NCBI GenBank assembly: GCA_020161245.1
Contig: JAIUOK010000022.1
Span: 1 to 64,000, forward strand
Reading direction: 5' to 3'
Length of the DNA: 64,000 bases
Source of the DNA: Actinomycetota bacterium
Lineage (GTDB): Bacteria > Actinomycetota > Actinomycetes > S36-B12 > CAIYMF01
Shown: positions 20,099-28,976 of the stretch, one piece after another
Layout: each line of letters opens with the position of its first letter
Position numbering within the stretch: position 1 is the first letter of the stretch
Made by a program: the position numbers and the translations under genes
The notes under the pieces: model-generated
Databases searched by the model: none
What the model saw: the letters and a program-made list of their open reading frames with translations, nothing else
Told to the model about the DNA's origin: nothing

Positions 20099-21388
20099 GT
20101 GGACCTCGGCACCGCCCAGTGGCTGGCCTCCGACGACGGCCGCGCGGCGCTGGCGGCTGCCTGCCGCCTCGACGCCGAGGCCCACGCCGCCGCGGCGTCC
20201 GGCCGGGGACGGGTCGACCCGCTCGCGCTGGCGACGGCCGTGCGCCGGGCGCTGCCCGGGCTCGATCCCGGGCGGGCCGCCGAGCTGCTCACGCAGGCCC
20301 GGCTTCGGCGCCGGGCCCGTCCCCGGCTCGGCGACGTCGTCGACCTCCTGCTGCTCACCGAGGACGGCGCCGAGCAGGCGACTCGGACCGTCGTGGCCGA
20401 CCTGCGGGCCGGCGCCCTCCTCGCCTCCGGTGCGACGCACGTGGCCGACCTCGGGTGCGGCCTCGGTCTCGACCTGCTGGCCTTCGCCCGGTCGGGCCTG
20501 CGCGTCACCGGCGTCGAGCGCGATCCGGTGGTGGCTGCGCTGGCCCGGGTCAACGCGGCCGCTCTGGGCCTCGACGGGCTCGTCGAGGTGCTCGACGGCG
20601 ACGTCACCGATGCCGACGTCCTCGACCGGGCCCTGGCCACCGCCGACGCCGCCTACGTCGATCCCGCCCGCCGCGACACCGGTCGGCGCACTCAGGGCCG
20701 AGCGGCGCGCGTGGCCGACGCCGAGGACTGGTCGCCGCCGTGGTCGTGGGTGGAGGGCGTCGCCGATCGGGTGCCGAGGCTGCTGGCCAAGGTGGCGCCC
20801 GGCGTCCCTCGCGACCTCGCACCCGACGGCGGCTGCACCACGTGGACCTCCGTCGACGGCCACCTCGTCGAGGCCGAGGTCGCCTGGCCGCTGGCGGCTG
20901 CGCCGTACGACGGCGCCGTGCGGCAGGCCCGCGTCGTCCGCGACGGGGCCGTGCACCTGCTGGCATCGCGCCAGGAGTCCGACCCCGCCCCTCCCCCGGT
21001 CGGCCCCGTCGGCCGGTGGCTGCACGAGCCCGACGACGCCGTCATCCGCGCGGGCCTGGTGGCCGACGTCGCGGCGCTGGTGGAGGGCCGCCTGCTCGAC
21101 GAGCACGTCGCGTACGTGACGTCCGACGACGACGTCGAGGTGCCGCTCGCCACGCGGTTCGAGGTGCGCCACGCCCTGCCCTTCGATATCGCCGCTGTGC
21201 GCTCGCTGCTCGTGGCCGAGGGGGTCGGCGAGGTGGTGGTGAAGAAGCGCGCGACCTCGCTCGAGCCCGAGCGCATCGTCCGGGAGCTGGCGCTCCCCCG
21301 GGCAGGCGGCCGCGCGGTGCTGCTGCTGGCCCGCGTCGGCGACGGGGTCGACGCCTTCGTGTGCGACTGGCCCCCCGCCTGGTCCTGA
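20099..21388 (+). CDS. SAM-dependent methyltransferase with THUMP-like C-terminal domain
   Basis: A 429-residue class I methyltransferase. Motif I reads VADLGCGLGLDLLAFA and is followed by the acidic VTGVERDPVV; the catalytic-loop region reads AYVDPARRD. The C-terminal part (about 330-425, from PLATRFEVRHALPFDIAAV) resembles the THUMP-like domain of this actinobacterial family, suggesting an RNA substrate, though the real target is unknown. GTG at 20099 starts family similarity; no good ribosome site precedes it, so a leaderless start is possible. It is divergent from groES, an arrangement that may be conserved in relatives. Confidence 0.8.
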   Translation: MDLGTAQWLASDDGRAALAAACRLDAEAHAAAASGRGRVDPLALATAVRRALPGLDPGRAAELLTQARLRRRARPRLGDVVDLLLLTEDGAEQATRTVVADLRAGALLASGATHVADLGCGLGLDLLAFARSGLRVTGVERDPVVAALARVNAAALGLDGLVEVLDGDVTDADVLDRALATADAAYVDPARRDTGRRTQGRAARVADAEDWSPPWSWVEGVADRVPRLLAKVAPGVPRDLAPDGGCTTWTSVDGHLVEAEVAWPLAAAPYDGAVRQARVVRDGAVHLLASRQESDPAPPPVGPVGRWLHEPDDAVIRAGLVADVAALVEGRLLDEHVAYVTSDDDVEVPLATRFEVRHALPFDIAAVRSLLVAEGVGEVVVKKRATSLEPERIVRELALPRAGGRAVLLLARVGDGVDAFVCDWPPAWS

Positions 21389-21469
21389 CGGCCCGTCCGG
21401 CCCAGCAGGAGCTCCTCGTTACCTGCCAGTAGCATCGGCAGGGCCAGCCCGAGATGCGGAGGACCCGAG

Positions 21470-22612
21470 ATGAAGCGCCGGATCTACGACGAGGACCACG
21501 AGGCGTTCCGCGAGTCCGCGCGCGGCTTCCTCGACCGCGAGGTCGTCCCCCGTCTCGAGGAGTTCATCGAGGCCAAGGCGATCCCGCGCGACGTCTGGAT
21601 CGAGGCGGGCAAGCAGGGCTTCCTCGGCCTCGAGATCCCCGAGGAGTACGGCGGCAGCGCGGCCGGCGACCGGTTCAACGCGGTGCTGGCCGAGGAGATG
21701 TCGCGGGTGTCGGCGTCGGTCTCCTCGTGCCTGGGAATCCACGGCGACGTCGTCGCGCCCTACCTGCGCGACCTCACGACCGACGAGCAGAAGCAGCGGT
21801 GGCTGCCGCGCTTCTGCACCGGCGAGATCGTGACCGCGATCGGCATGACCGAGCCCAGCGGCGGCTCCGACCTCGCGGCGCTCAAGACCACGGCCGTCCG
21901 CGACGGCGACGCCTGGGTCCTCAACGGCTCCAAGACCTTCATCACCAACGGCTGGTCGGCCGACCTCGTCGTCGTCGCCGCCCGCACCACGCCCGGCTCC
22001 GGCGCCAAGGGCATCACGCTGTTCGGCGTCGAGACGGGCATGGAGGGCTTCAGCCGCGGCCGCAAGCTCGACAAGGTCGGGCAGACAGAGAGCGACACCG
22101 CCGAGCTGTTCTTCGCCGACGTCCGCGTGCCCGACACCAACGTCATCGGAGAGGTCGACCGCGGCTTCATCCACATGATGGAGCGGCTCCCGCAGGAGCG
22201 TCTCGGCGCCGCGGTCTCGAACATCGCGCACGCCGCCGCGATCCTCGACGAGACCATCGAGTACGTGAAGCAGCGCAAGGCCTTCGGCCAGGCGGTCGGC
22301 TCGTTCCAGCACAACAAGTTCCTCGTCGCCGAGCTCGTGACGCAGATCGAGGTGTCGCAGGCGTTCGTCGACCAGTGCGTGCTGGCGTTCAACGACGGCG
22401 AGCTGTCGGCCGTCGACGCCGCCAAGGCCAAGTGGTGGTCGGCCCAGGTGCAGAACGACGTCCTCGACGCCTGTGTGCAGCTGCACGGCGGCTACGGCTA
22501 CATGAACGAGTACCGAGTCGCCCGTGCGTGGCGCGATGCCCGCGTCACGAAGATCTGGGCCGGCAGCAACGAGATCATGAAGGAGCTCATCGGCCGCGAC
22601 CTCGGCCTGTAG
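21470..22612 (+). CDS. Acyl-CoA dehydrogenase
   Basis: A 380-residue FAD enzyme that makes the first alpha,beta-desaturation of an acyl-CoA. The family blocks are present: an N-terminal helical domain, AIGMTEPSGGSDLAALKT, WVLNGSKTFITNG, and the C-terminal flavin contact GGYGYMNEYRVARAWRDARV followed by TKIWAGSNEIMKELI. The Glu in the last block occupies the region of the catalytic base in the long-chain or isovaleryl types. GGAGGA precedes the ATG by eight bases. Chain-length specificity cannot be told. It is followed by a luciferase-like oxidoreductase on the same strand. Confidence 0.92.
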   Translation: MKRRIYDEDHEAFRESARGFLDREVVPRLEEFIEAKAIPRDVWIEAGKQGFLGLEIPEEYGGSAAGDRFNAVLAEEMSRVSASVSSCLGIHGDVVAPYLRDLTTDEQKQRWLPRFCTGEIVTAIGMTEPSGGSDLAALKTTAVRDGDAWVLNGSKTFITNGWSADLVVVAARTTPGSGAKGITLFGVETGMEGFSRGRKLDKVGQTESDTAELFFADVRVPDTNVIGEVDRGFIHMMERLPQERLGAAVSNIAHAAAILDETIEYVKQRKAFGQAVGSFQHNKFLVAELVTQIEVSQAFVDQCVLAFNDGELSAVDAAKAKWWSAQVQNDVLDACVQLHGGYGYMNEYRVARAWRDARVTKIWAGSNEIMKELIGRDLGL

Positions 22613-22693
22613 TCCCGGCCCGCGGACCGCGCCCGGCCGCCGGGCCGGCTCCGGGTGGCATGCTCGTCGCTACCGCCCAGACCAGGAGCCGCT

Positions 22694-23695
22694 GTGACGT
22701 CCCTGCCGCTGTCCGTGCTCGACCTCGCCGTCGTCGCGCCTGGCGAGACCGTGCGCGACGCGCTCGACGGCTGCGTGGCGCTCGCCCAGCGCGCGGAGGA
22801 GCTCGGCTACCACCGCATCTGGTACGCCGAGCACCACAACATGCCGACCATCGCGTCGTCGGCCACCTCGGTGCTCATCGCCCACGTCGCCGCACGCACG
22901 GACCGCATCCGCCTCGGCGCGGGCGGAGTGATGCTGCCCAACCACCCGCCGCTCGTCATCGCCGAGCAGTTCGGCACGCTCGCGACCCTGCATCCGGGGC
23001 GCATCGACCTCGGCCTCGGCCGTGCGCCGGGCACCGACCAGCAGACCCTGCGGGCGCTGCGCCGGTCGCCGGAGTCGGCCGACCGGTTCCCGCAGGACGT
23101 CGTCGAGCTGCAGGGCTACCTCGCCGACCGCACGCAGGTGCCGGGCGTGAACGCGACACCCGGCCGCGGCGTCGACGTCCCGATCTACATCCTCGGCTCG
23201 TCGCTGTTCGGCGCCCAGCTCGCCGCGCACCTCGGGCTGCCCTTCGGCTTCGCGTCGCACTTCGCACCGGCGTACCTGCAGCAGGCGGTCGAGGTGTACC
23301 GCTCGCACTTCCAGCCGTCCGAGCAGCTGGCCGAGCCCTACGTGGTCGCCGGGGTCACGGTGATCGCGGCGGGCACGCAGGACGACGCCGACGCCGAGTT
23401 CGAGAAGGTGCGGCGCATGCGCGCGGCCAACTTCCTCGGCCGCGGCCTCGGCCCGCTGAGCGAGGCCGACATCGACCGGCTCGTGGCCTCGCCGCACATG
23501 GCCGGGATCGACGAGATGCTCACCTACGCCGCGGTGGGCACGCCCGACGTGGTCCGCGACTACCTCGAGCGGTTCGCCGTGCACGCCGGGGCCGACGAGC
23601 TCATGGTGGTGCACCAGGCCAGCAGCGTGGCGAACCGCATGCGCTCGCTCGGGACCCTCGCCGAGGCGTGGGACCTGTCCCCCGTCAACGCGTAG
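22694..23695 (+). CDS. LLM-class (luciferase-like) flavin oxidoreductase
   Basis: A 333-residue TIM-barrel flavoprotein of the MsnO8/YhbW-type LLM group. Characteristic segments are [40 protein letters not shown] and the long [19 protein letters not shown]. Members use reduced FMN or F420; the cofactor and substrate are not deducible. GTG at 22694 has AGGAG eight bases upstream and fits the conserved LSVLDLAVV start. Its 3' end overlaps the convergent homocysteine methyltransferase by 11 bases. Confidence 0.88.
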   Translation: MTSLPLSVLDLAVVAPGETVRDALDGCVALAQRAEELGYHRIWYAEHHNMPTIASSATSVLIAHVAARTDRIRLGAGGVMLPNHPPLVIAEQFGTLATLHPGRIDLGLGRAPGTDQQTLRALRRSPESADRFPQDVVELQGYLADRTQVPGVNATPGRGVDVPIYILGSSLFGAQLAAHLGLPFGFASHFAPAYLQQAVEVYRSHFQPSEQLAEPYVVAGVTVIAAGTQDDADAEFEKVRRMRAANFLGRGLGPLSEADIDRLVASPHMAGIDEMLTYAAVGTPDVVRDYLERFAVHAGADELMVVHQASSVANRMRSLGTLAEAWDLSPVNA

Positions 23696-24614
23696 CGGAG
23701 AGCGCCGCGACCTCGCGGACGGCAGACGGGCCGAGGCCGCAGCAGCCGCCGACCAGCGCGGCGCCGTCGTCGAACCAGCCGCGCACCGCGGGCTCCGGCA
23801 GTGTGTCCGTGCCGTCGCCGAGCCACACCGACGAGACGCCGTCCCAGACCCGTCCGGCGTTGGGGTAGAGCACCACTGGCAGGTCGGGCGCGGCCGCGCG
23901 GATGCGGTGCAGAAGCCCGCCGACGTGCTCGGGCTTGGTGCAGTTGACGCCGATGGCAGCCAGGCGCGAGGACGACGCGACGACGGCCACGGCGTCCTCG
24001 ATCGGCTGGCCGGCGCACGTCGTCGCCTCGTCGGCGCAGGAGAACGAGAGCCACGCCGGGACGTCGCTGCCGGCGTCGTCGAGGGCTGCGACGAGGGCCC
24101 AGGCCTCGTCGACGTCGGGCACCGTCTCGATCGCGAGCAGGTCCGGGCATGCGTCGAGCAGCACGCGCAGCCGCTCGACGTGGAAGTCGACGAGCCGGTC
24201 GTGCGGGACGCCGTAGCGGCCCCGGTACTCCGAGCCGTCGTGCAGCGTCGCGCCGTACGGCCCGACCGACGCAGCGACGAGCATCGGCTGGGATGCACCT
24301 GCCGACGCCGCCTCCTCGCGCGCCTCGCGGACCAGGGCCACCGACAGCGCGAGCAGCCGGTCGGCCTCGTCGGCGCCGAGCCCGGCCCGCTCGAACCCGC
24401 TGCGCGACGCCTGGTACGACGCCGAGATGCCCACGGTCGCACCTGCCTCGAAGTAGGCGCGGTGCACGCCGCGGATGGCGGCCGGGTCGTCGCGCAGCAG
24501 CCGCGCCGACCACAGGTCGCCCGACAGGTCATGGCCGCGAGCCTCGAGCTCGGAGGCCAGGCCGCCGTCGATCGCTGCGGGCCCGGCAGCCACCAGGTCG
24601 TCGAACGCCGTCAT
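23685..24614 (-). CDS. mmuM: Homocysteine S-methyltransferase
   Basis: A 309-residue zinc enzyme that transfers a methyl group, commonly from S-methylmethionine, to homocysteine to give methionine. It begins [20 protein letters not shown] and carries the zinc cysteines in [10 protein letters not shown] and the C-terminal [12 protein letters not shown]. Length is normal. The ATG at 24614 has no ribosome site, and a TAGCGT element seven bases before it suggests a leaderless message. It overlaps the 3' end of the LLM gene by 11 bases and is divergent from the small gene at 24661. Confidence 0.93.
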   Translation of the reverse strand: MTAFDDLVAAGPAAIDGGLASELEARGHDLSGDLWSARLLRDDPAAIRGVHRAYFEAGATVGISASYQASRSGFERAGLGADEADRLLALSVALVREAREEAASAGASQPMLVAASVGPYGATLHDGSEYRGRYGVPHDRLVDFHVERLRVLLDACPDLLAIETVPDVDEAWALVAALDDAGSDVPAWLSFSCADEATTCAGQPIEDAVAVVASSSRLAAIGVNCTKPEHVGGLLHRIRAAAPDLPVVLYPNAGRVWDGVSSVWLGDGTDTLPEPAVRGWFDDGAALVGGCCGLGPSAVREVAALSATR

Positions 24615-24621
24615 GCCGACG

Positions 24622-24627
24622 ACGCTA
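24622..24627 (-). promoter_or_regulatory. -10 element of a probably leaderless promoter (mmuM)
   Basis: Reads TAGCGT on the - strand, seven bases before the ATG at 24614. No ribosome-binding site is present. Confidence 0.4.
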
Positions 24628-24660
24628 TCCCGCGCGTCCGCACGGGGGCAGGATCAGGGG

Positions 24661-24993
24661 GTGAGCTTCGACCTGTGCGTGTGGGACGGCCCGATGCCCG
24701 AGGACGACCGCGCGGCCGGCCGGGAGTACGAGGCCGTGATGGCCGAGCTCGGCGACCCGCGAACGCCCACGGCGGCGATCCGCGAGTACGTCGAGGCGCT
24801 CACCGAGCGCTGGCCAGAGGACGCGCCCGACTCGCCCTGGGCAGCCGGCCCTCTGCTGGAGGAGGCGAGCGGGCGGGTCGTGTACTTCGCGATCGCGTGG
24901 AGCGCGGCCGACGAGGTGCCGCCGGTGGCGGCGTCGATTGCGGCCGAGCTGGGCCTCGTCTGCTACGACCCGCAGTCGATGACCCTGCTGTAG
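24661..24993 (+). CDS. Small conserved-looking protein of unknown function
   Basis: A 110-residue acidic protein (SFDLCVWDGPMPEDDRAAGR to CYDPQSMTLL) that I do not recognise as a named family. It looks like a compact alpha/beta fold with no signal peptide, membrane segment or metal motif. GTG at 24661 is the most likely start; further in-frame sequence upstream is antisense to mmuM and not protein-like. It is divergent from mmuM (46 bp apart) and ends 10 bp from the convergent dioxygenase gene. Codon usage agrees with the neighbours, supporting a real gene. Confidence 0.65.
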   Translation: MSFDLCVWDGPMPEDDRAAGREYEAVMAELGDPRTPTAAIREYVEALTERWPEDAPDSPWAAGPLLEEASGRVVYFAIAWSAADEVPPVAASIAAELGLVCYDPQSMTLL

Positions 24994-25003
24994 CCGGCCG
25001 CGC

Positions 25004-25918
25004 TCAGACGCCGATGGTCAGCGACGCGGTGTAGCCCGAGGACGGGTCGCCGCTCATCGTGGCGAGCTGGTGGATGCCGCCGTCGTCGCCGAACACCATG
25101 TCCTGAGACAGGCTGGTGCGCGAGAGGTTCGAGACGCTCGACTCGTAGCCCGACGTCGCGTACACCTGCTCGCAGGCCTCCTTCGGCATGGCGATCTGCG
25201 ACGTCTTCACGATCGGGCCCGACGAGGTCGCGTCGGCCACAGAGGAGTAGACCTCGAAGTGGATGTGCGGCCAGCGGCCGTCGTAGCAGCCGGGGTAGAT
25301 CGTCGTGAACTGGACCGTGCCGGACGAGTCGGTCTCCTGCACGCCGCGCAGGTAGTTCTCGTCGGGCAGCGTGTAGAGCGAGTACTTGCCGTCACGCGTC
25401 GCGTGCCACAGGTACACCGCGGCGCCGGTGAGCGCGTCGCCGGTCGACGCATCGCGCACGGTCAGCCGCACCGTGAGCGGGACGCCCTCGGCCACGTTGG
25501 TGGAGATGTCGTAGCTCGAGCGGATGTCGCTGCGCACGATGCCCGAGTCGTCGAGGCTGTTCTGACCGTTCGACCCGTCGGCCGGGTAGGGGCCGGCCGT
25601 CTCGTCGGGCACCTCGGTGAGCGACGCGGACGACGCGGACGACGCGGACGAGGAGGCCGATGCAGACGCGGACGCGGCGGACGACGAAGCCGCGGGGGAC
25701 GCCGTGGCTCCCGAGTCGGCCGACTGCCCGCAGGCGGCGAGCGCGCCCAGCGCCCCCAGGCCGCCGATGATGCCGAGCACGCGGCGGCGGTCGAGCAGGC
25801 GGGAGTTCAGCACCGCGACGTCGTGCGCGAGCCCGCGGTCGTGGTCGTGCGGCTCGTCATGGTCGTGGTGGTGGTCGCCGGTCTCGAGGTGCTCGTCGAC
25901 GTGCTGCTGGCGGGCCAT
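25004..25918 (-). CDS. Tat-exported lipoprotein, intradiol ring-cleavage dioxygenase-like
   Basis: A 304-residue protein. A His/Asp-rich leader (residues 16-27) precedes a twin-arginine signal (DRRRVLGIIGGLGALGALAAC) whose lipobox cysteine is Cys63. A Ser/Ala linker (64-100) follows, then a dioxygenase domain. Candidate iron ligands are Tyr179 in GKYSLY, Tyr212 in YPGCYDGRWPHIHFEV, and His218 and His220. Intradiol enzymes open catechol rings with non-haem Fe(III); the extracellular type is linked to degradation of aromatic compounds, though the substrate is unknown. AAGGA precedes the ATG by seven bases. Export in folded form through Tat suits a metal enzyme. Confidence 0.87.
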   Translation of the reverse strand: MARQQHVDEHLETGDHHHDHDEPHDHDRGLAHDVAVLNSRLLDRRRVLGIIGGLGALGALAACGQSADSGATASPAASSSAASASASASSSASSASSASLTEVPDETAGPYPADGSNGQNSLDDSGIVRSDIRSSYDISTNVAEGVPLTVRLTVRDASTGDALTGAAVYLWHATRDGKYSLYTLPDENYLRGVQETDSSGTVQFTTIYPGCYDGRWPHIHFEVYSSVADATSSGPIVKTSQIAMPKEACEQVYATSGYESSVSNLSRTSLSQDMVFGDDGGIHQLATMSGDPSSGYTASLTIGV

Positions 25919-26018
25919 GGGTCGTCCTTACGGGGGCGGGCCGCGTGGGCCGGGTGAGGCAGACCTTGCCGGGCGAATCTGGACCCCTACCGGCTCCCCC
26001 GTGAGAGCGCGCTGAGAG

Positions 26019-26285
26019 TCAGGCGATCTCGGGGCGCAGCGTCTGGAAGTGCTGGGCGCGCGCCTTGACGAACAGGTCGTCCGGCGGCGCCTCCTCGAAC
26101 ACGGGCGCGACGTCCCAGCGGGTCAAGAGCACCACGGACTCCGGAGTGCCCTCGTGCACGAGGATCTCGGCGGCCATGCAGCCCGCCGTGAACAGCGCGC
26201 GCTTCACCAGGTCGCGGCGCACCCACTCGACGGCGTCGTCGTAGCGGCCGGGGACGACGGTGGCCTCCCACATCCGGACGATCAT
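26019..26285 (-). CDS. Small dimeric alpha/beta-barrel-like protein, unknown function
   Basis: An 88-residue protein, MIVRMWEATVVPGRYDDAVE to FVKARAQHFQTLRPEIA. The pattern of a beta-strand, a helix beginning at the PGRYDDAVEWV stretch, then two strands (AAEILVHEG and ESVVLLTRWD) resembles the antibiotic biosynthesis monooxygenase/dimeric ferredoxin-like fold, but no catalytic residues can be assigned. GAGGAGGG sits seven bases before the ATG. It follows tsaD by 16 bp and may be the last gene of the acpS-to-tsaD operon. Confidence 0.7.
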   Translation of the reverse strand: MIVRMWEATVVPGRYDDAVEWVRRDLVKRALFTAGCMAAEILVHEGTPESVVLLTRWDVAPVFEEAPPDDLFVKARAQHFQTLRPEIA

Positions 26286-26301
26286 CGCCGTGCCCTCCTC
26301 G

Positions 26302-27348
26302 CTACTGCACGCTCACCTGCGTGACCGGCAGGGACGAGTCTGCCGGGAGGCCGGACCCGCCCGGCGACCGCCCCCGCCGCACCATCTCGGCGCCCAGGGC
26401 GGCGACCATCGCACCGTTGTCGGTGCACAGCGCGGGACGGGGGACGCGCAGCGTCACACCGGCGTCGTCGCAGCGCTCCTGGGCGAGCGCGCGCAGACGC
26501 GAGTTGGCCGCGACTCCGCCGCCCACCACGAGGTGGTCGACACCGTTCTCGCGGCAGGCGAGCAGCGCCTTGCGCGTGAGCACGTCGACGACCGCCTCCT
26601 GGAACGACGCCGCGACATCGGTCACCGGCACCGGCTCGCCGGCAGCCTCGCGCGCCTCCACCCATCGGGCCACCGCGGTCTTGAGGCCGCTGAAGGAGAA
26701 GTCGAAGCGGTGGCGCTCCATGTCGCGCGACGACGTGAGGCCGCGCGGGAAGTCGATGACGATCGAGCCGTCGGCCGCGGCCCGGTCGATGTGGGGGCCG
26801 CCGGGGAACGGCAGGCCGAGGACCCGCGCGACCTTGTCGAACGCCTCGCCCGCGGCGTCGTCGATGGTAGCGCCGAGCGGCCGCACGTCCGCGGTGACGT
26901 CGGGCACGAGCAGCAGCGACGAGTGACCGCCGGAGACCAGCAGCGCCATCGTCGGCTCCGGCAGCCGCCCGTGCTGCAGCTGGTCGACGGCGACGTGCGC
27001 GGCGAGGTGGTTGATGCCGTAGAGCGGCTTGCCGAGCGAGAGGGCGAGCGCCTTCGCCGAGGCGACGCCCACGAGCAGCGCGCCCGCGAGGCCGGGCCCG
27101 GCGGTGACTGCGACGGCATCGACGTCGGACAGCGCGATGCCGGCGTCGTCGCAGGCGCGGCGGATGGTCGGCACCATCGCCTCGAGGTGCGCCCGGCTCG
27201 CGACCTCGGGAACGACGCCGCCGAACCGCGCATGCGCGTCCACGCTGCTGGCGACGGCGTCGGCGAGCAGATCGGTGCCGCGCACGATGCCGACACCGGT
27301 CTCGTCGCACGACGTCTCGATCCCCAGGACCAGGGGCTCGTCAGCCAT
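26302..27348 (-). CDS. tsaD: tRNA N6-threonylcarbamoyladenosine transferase TsaD
   Basis: A 348-residue ASKHA-fold protein that transfers the threonylcarbamoyl group to A37 of ANN-decoding tRNAs, working with TsaB and TsaE encoded just upstream. It begins [16 protein letters not shown]. The metal-binding histidines lie in [11 protein letters not shown], and [13 protein letters not shown] and [12 protein letters not shown] are typical. The start overlaps the rimI stop by eight bases. This cluster is widely conserved in actinobacteria. Confidence 0.97.
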   Translation of the reverse strand: MADEPLVLGIETSCDETGVGIVRGTDLLADAVASSVDAHARFGGVVPEVASRAHLEAMVPTIRRACDDAGIALSDVDAVAVTAGPGLAGALLVGVASAKALALSLGKPLYGINHLAAHVAVDQLQHGRLPEPTMALLVSGGHSSLLLVPDVTADVRPLGATIDDAAGEAFDKVARVLGLPFPGGPHIDRAAADGSIVIDFPRGLTSSRDMERHRFDFSFSGLKTAVARWVEAREAAGEPVPVTDVAASFQEAVVDVLTRKALLACRENGVDHLVVGGGVAANSRLRALAQERCDDAGVTLRVPRPALCTDNGAMVAALGAEMVRRGRSPGGSGLPADSSLPVTQVSVQ

Positions 27349-27808
27349 CGGCGGCCACCTCCGACGACGGGATGCGCAGCCGCATGACGACGGCGTCCAG
27401 CCCGGGGCCGTAATAGTCGCGCCGTCGTCCCTGGCTCTCGAAACCGGCGCGCTCGTAGAGGCGCACGGCAGCGTCGTTCGTGTGCAGCACCTCGAGGAAC
27501 AGCTGGGTGCAGCCCCGCGCCCGAGCCTCGTCGACGAGCGCGTCGAGCAGCTCGCGGCCGAGGCCGCGCCCCTGCGCCCGTGGCGCCACCGCGATCGTCT
27601 GCACGTCGCCCTCCGGCGGCAGGGCCATCAGCCCGACATAGCCGTCGACCCCGTCGGAGTCCTCGTGCACGGCGTACCACCGCGTCTCCGGTACGTGCGC
27701 GAGCTCGCTCCACAGCTGCTCGGCCGACCAGGGGTCGTGGGGGAACAGCTCGCGCTCGACGACGGCGAGCTGCTCGACGTCCCACCACCGCATCCGGCGC
27801 AGGCTCAT
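27341..27808 (-). CDS. rimI: Ribosomal protein S18 alanine N-acetyltransferase RimI-like
   Basis: A 155-residue GNAT enzyme that acetylates N-terminal alpha-amines, classically of ribosomal protein S18. The acetyl-CoA loop reads [19 protein letters not shown], and the C-terminal [21 protein letters not shown] followed by [16 protein letters not shown] is typical of RimI. It overlaps tsaB by four bases and tsaD by eight, so it belongs to a translationally coupled tsaB-rimI-tsaD run. Confidence 0.92.
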   Translation of the reverse strand: MSLRRMRWWDVEQLAVVERELFPHDPWSAEQLWSELAHVPETRWYAVHEDSDGVDGYVGLMALPPEGDVQTIAVAPRAQGRGLGRELLDALVDEARARGCTQLFLEVLHTNDAAVRLYERAGFESQGRRRDYYGPGLDAVVMRLRIPSSEVAADG

Positions 27809-28473
27809 GACGGCGTCACCCGCTTGCGCTGCGCGTTCTCCACGGCGTCCGGACGGCGCAGGTAGAGCGGCTCCGGCGGCAGCAGGTCGCCGCCGGTCTG
27901 CAGCCGCGCGGCTACGAGCTCGGCCATGGCTGCACCGTCGAGCTCGCGAGGCTCCGCACGCCCGGGGAACGCGTCCGGGTAGAGCCAGGCGCCCGGGCCG
28001 ACGACGACGCCGGCCGCGACCTCGGCGTCGACGTCGGCGGGCTTGAGGACGGCGGGGTCCGAGGCGGGCCGCGCCCCTCGTCCGTACACCCGCAGGTACA
28101 CCTCCTTGCGGCGCGCGTCGGCCGCGACGGCGAGCCGGTCGAGGGCGAAGCCGGACTCGACGAACGCCTGGAACGCCAGGACGTCGAGCGAGCAGATGCC
28201 GTGCACGGGGATGCCGAGCGCCTCACCCATCACCCGCGCTGTCACGACGCCGACCCGCAGCCCGGTGAACGGGCCAGGCCCGACGCCGGCGCAGACGTCG
28301 GTGAGGTCGGAGGGCCGGGCGCCCGCGTCGGCGAGCGCGCGCTCGATCACCGGGGCGAGCAGCTCGCCGTGCGCCTGCGCGCCGTGCTCGACGGCGTGGC
28401 CGACGACGGTGTCGCCGTCATGCACTGCCGCGGTGACGACCGCGGACGACGTGTCCATCACGAGAAGCAGCAT
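27805..28473 (-). CDS. tsaB: tRNA t6A biosynthesis protein TsaB
   Basis: A 222-residue non-catalytic TsaD paralogue that forms the TsaBD dimer for t6A synthesis. It begins LLLVMDTSSAVVTAAVHDG and has the conserved VCAGVGPGPFTGLRVGV. The ATG at 28473 shares one base with the tsaE stop (TGATG), which supports this start over the longer open frame. Its stop overlaps rimI by four bases. Confidence 0.95.
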   Translation of the reverse strand: MLLLVMDTSSAVVTAAVHDGDTVVGHAVEHGAQAHGELLAPVIERALADAGARPSDLTDVCAGVGPGPFTGLRVGVVTARVMGEALGIPVHGICSLDVLAFQAFVESGFALDRLAVAADARRKEVYLRVYGRGARPASDPAVLKPADVDAEVAAGVVVGPGAWLYPDAFPGRAEPRELDGAAMAELVAARLQTGGDLLPPEPLYLRRPDAVENAQRKRVTPS

Positions 28474-28976
28474 CAGCCCACCTCCGCCGCGACCACGGCC
28501 AGGACGTCGATCCCGTCCCACCGAGCGCCGACCCCGACGGCGCCGAGCTCGCGCGGCTCGTCGGTGTCGGACGCGTCGGCCGCGGCGCCGTGCGGTCGCT
28601 CGATGTGCACGACGAGCCGATCGGCCGACAGGTCGTCGACCTTGCCCTCGCCCCACTCCACGACGGTGACGGACTCCTCGAGCGACGCGTCGAGGTCGAG
28701 GTCGTCGATCTCGACGGTGCTGCCGAGACGGTAGGCGTCGACATGCACGAGCGCCGGGCCTCCGACCGTCGACGGGTGCACCCGCGCGATGACGAACGTC
28801 GGGGACGTGACGCCGCCCCGCACGCCGAGCCCCTCGCCGATGCCCTGCGTGAGGGTGGTCTTGCCCGCGCCGAGGTCGCCGGACAGGACGACGAGGTCGC
28901 CGGCGCGCAGCAGACCTGCCAGCGCCGCGCCGGCCCGGTGCATCGCGTCGCGGTCGGGCACGACGACGTGGCTCAC
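28473..28976 (-). CDS. tsaE: tRNA t6A biosynthesis ATPase TsaE
   Basis: A 167-residue P-loop protein that drives turnover of the TsaBD complex. The Walker A reads SGDLGAGKTTLTQGIG and is followed by VTSPTFVIARVH, LVHVDAYRL and VTVVEWGE, all TsaE signatures. The C-terminus (from about 135) is Ala/Asp-rich and longer than in minimal homologues. It overlaps the upstream hydrolase gene by four bases. Confidence 0.95.
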   Translation of the reverse strand: MSHVVVPDRDAMHRAGAALAGLLRAGDLVVLSGDLGAGKTTLTQGIGEGLGVRGGVTSPTFVIARVHPSTVGGPALVHVDAYRLGSTVEIDDLDLDASLEESVTVVEWGEGKVDDLSADRLVVHIERPHGAAADASDTDEPRELGAVGVGARWDGIDVLAVVAAEVG

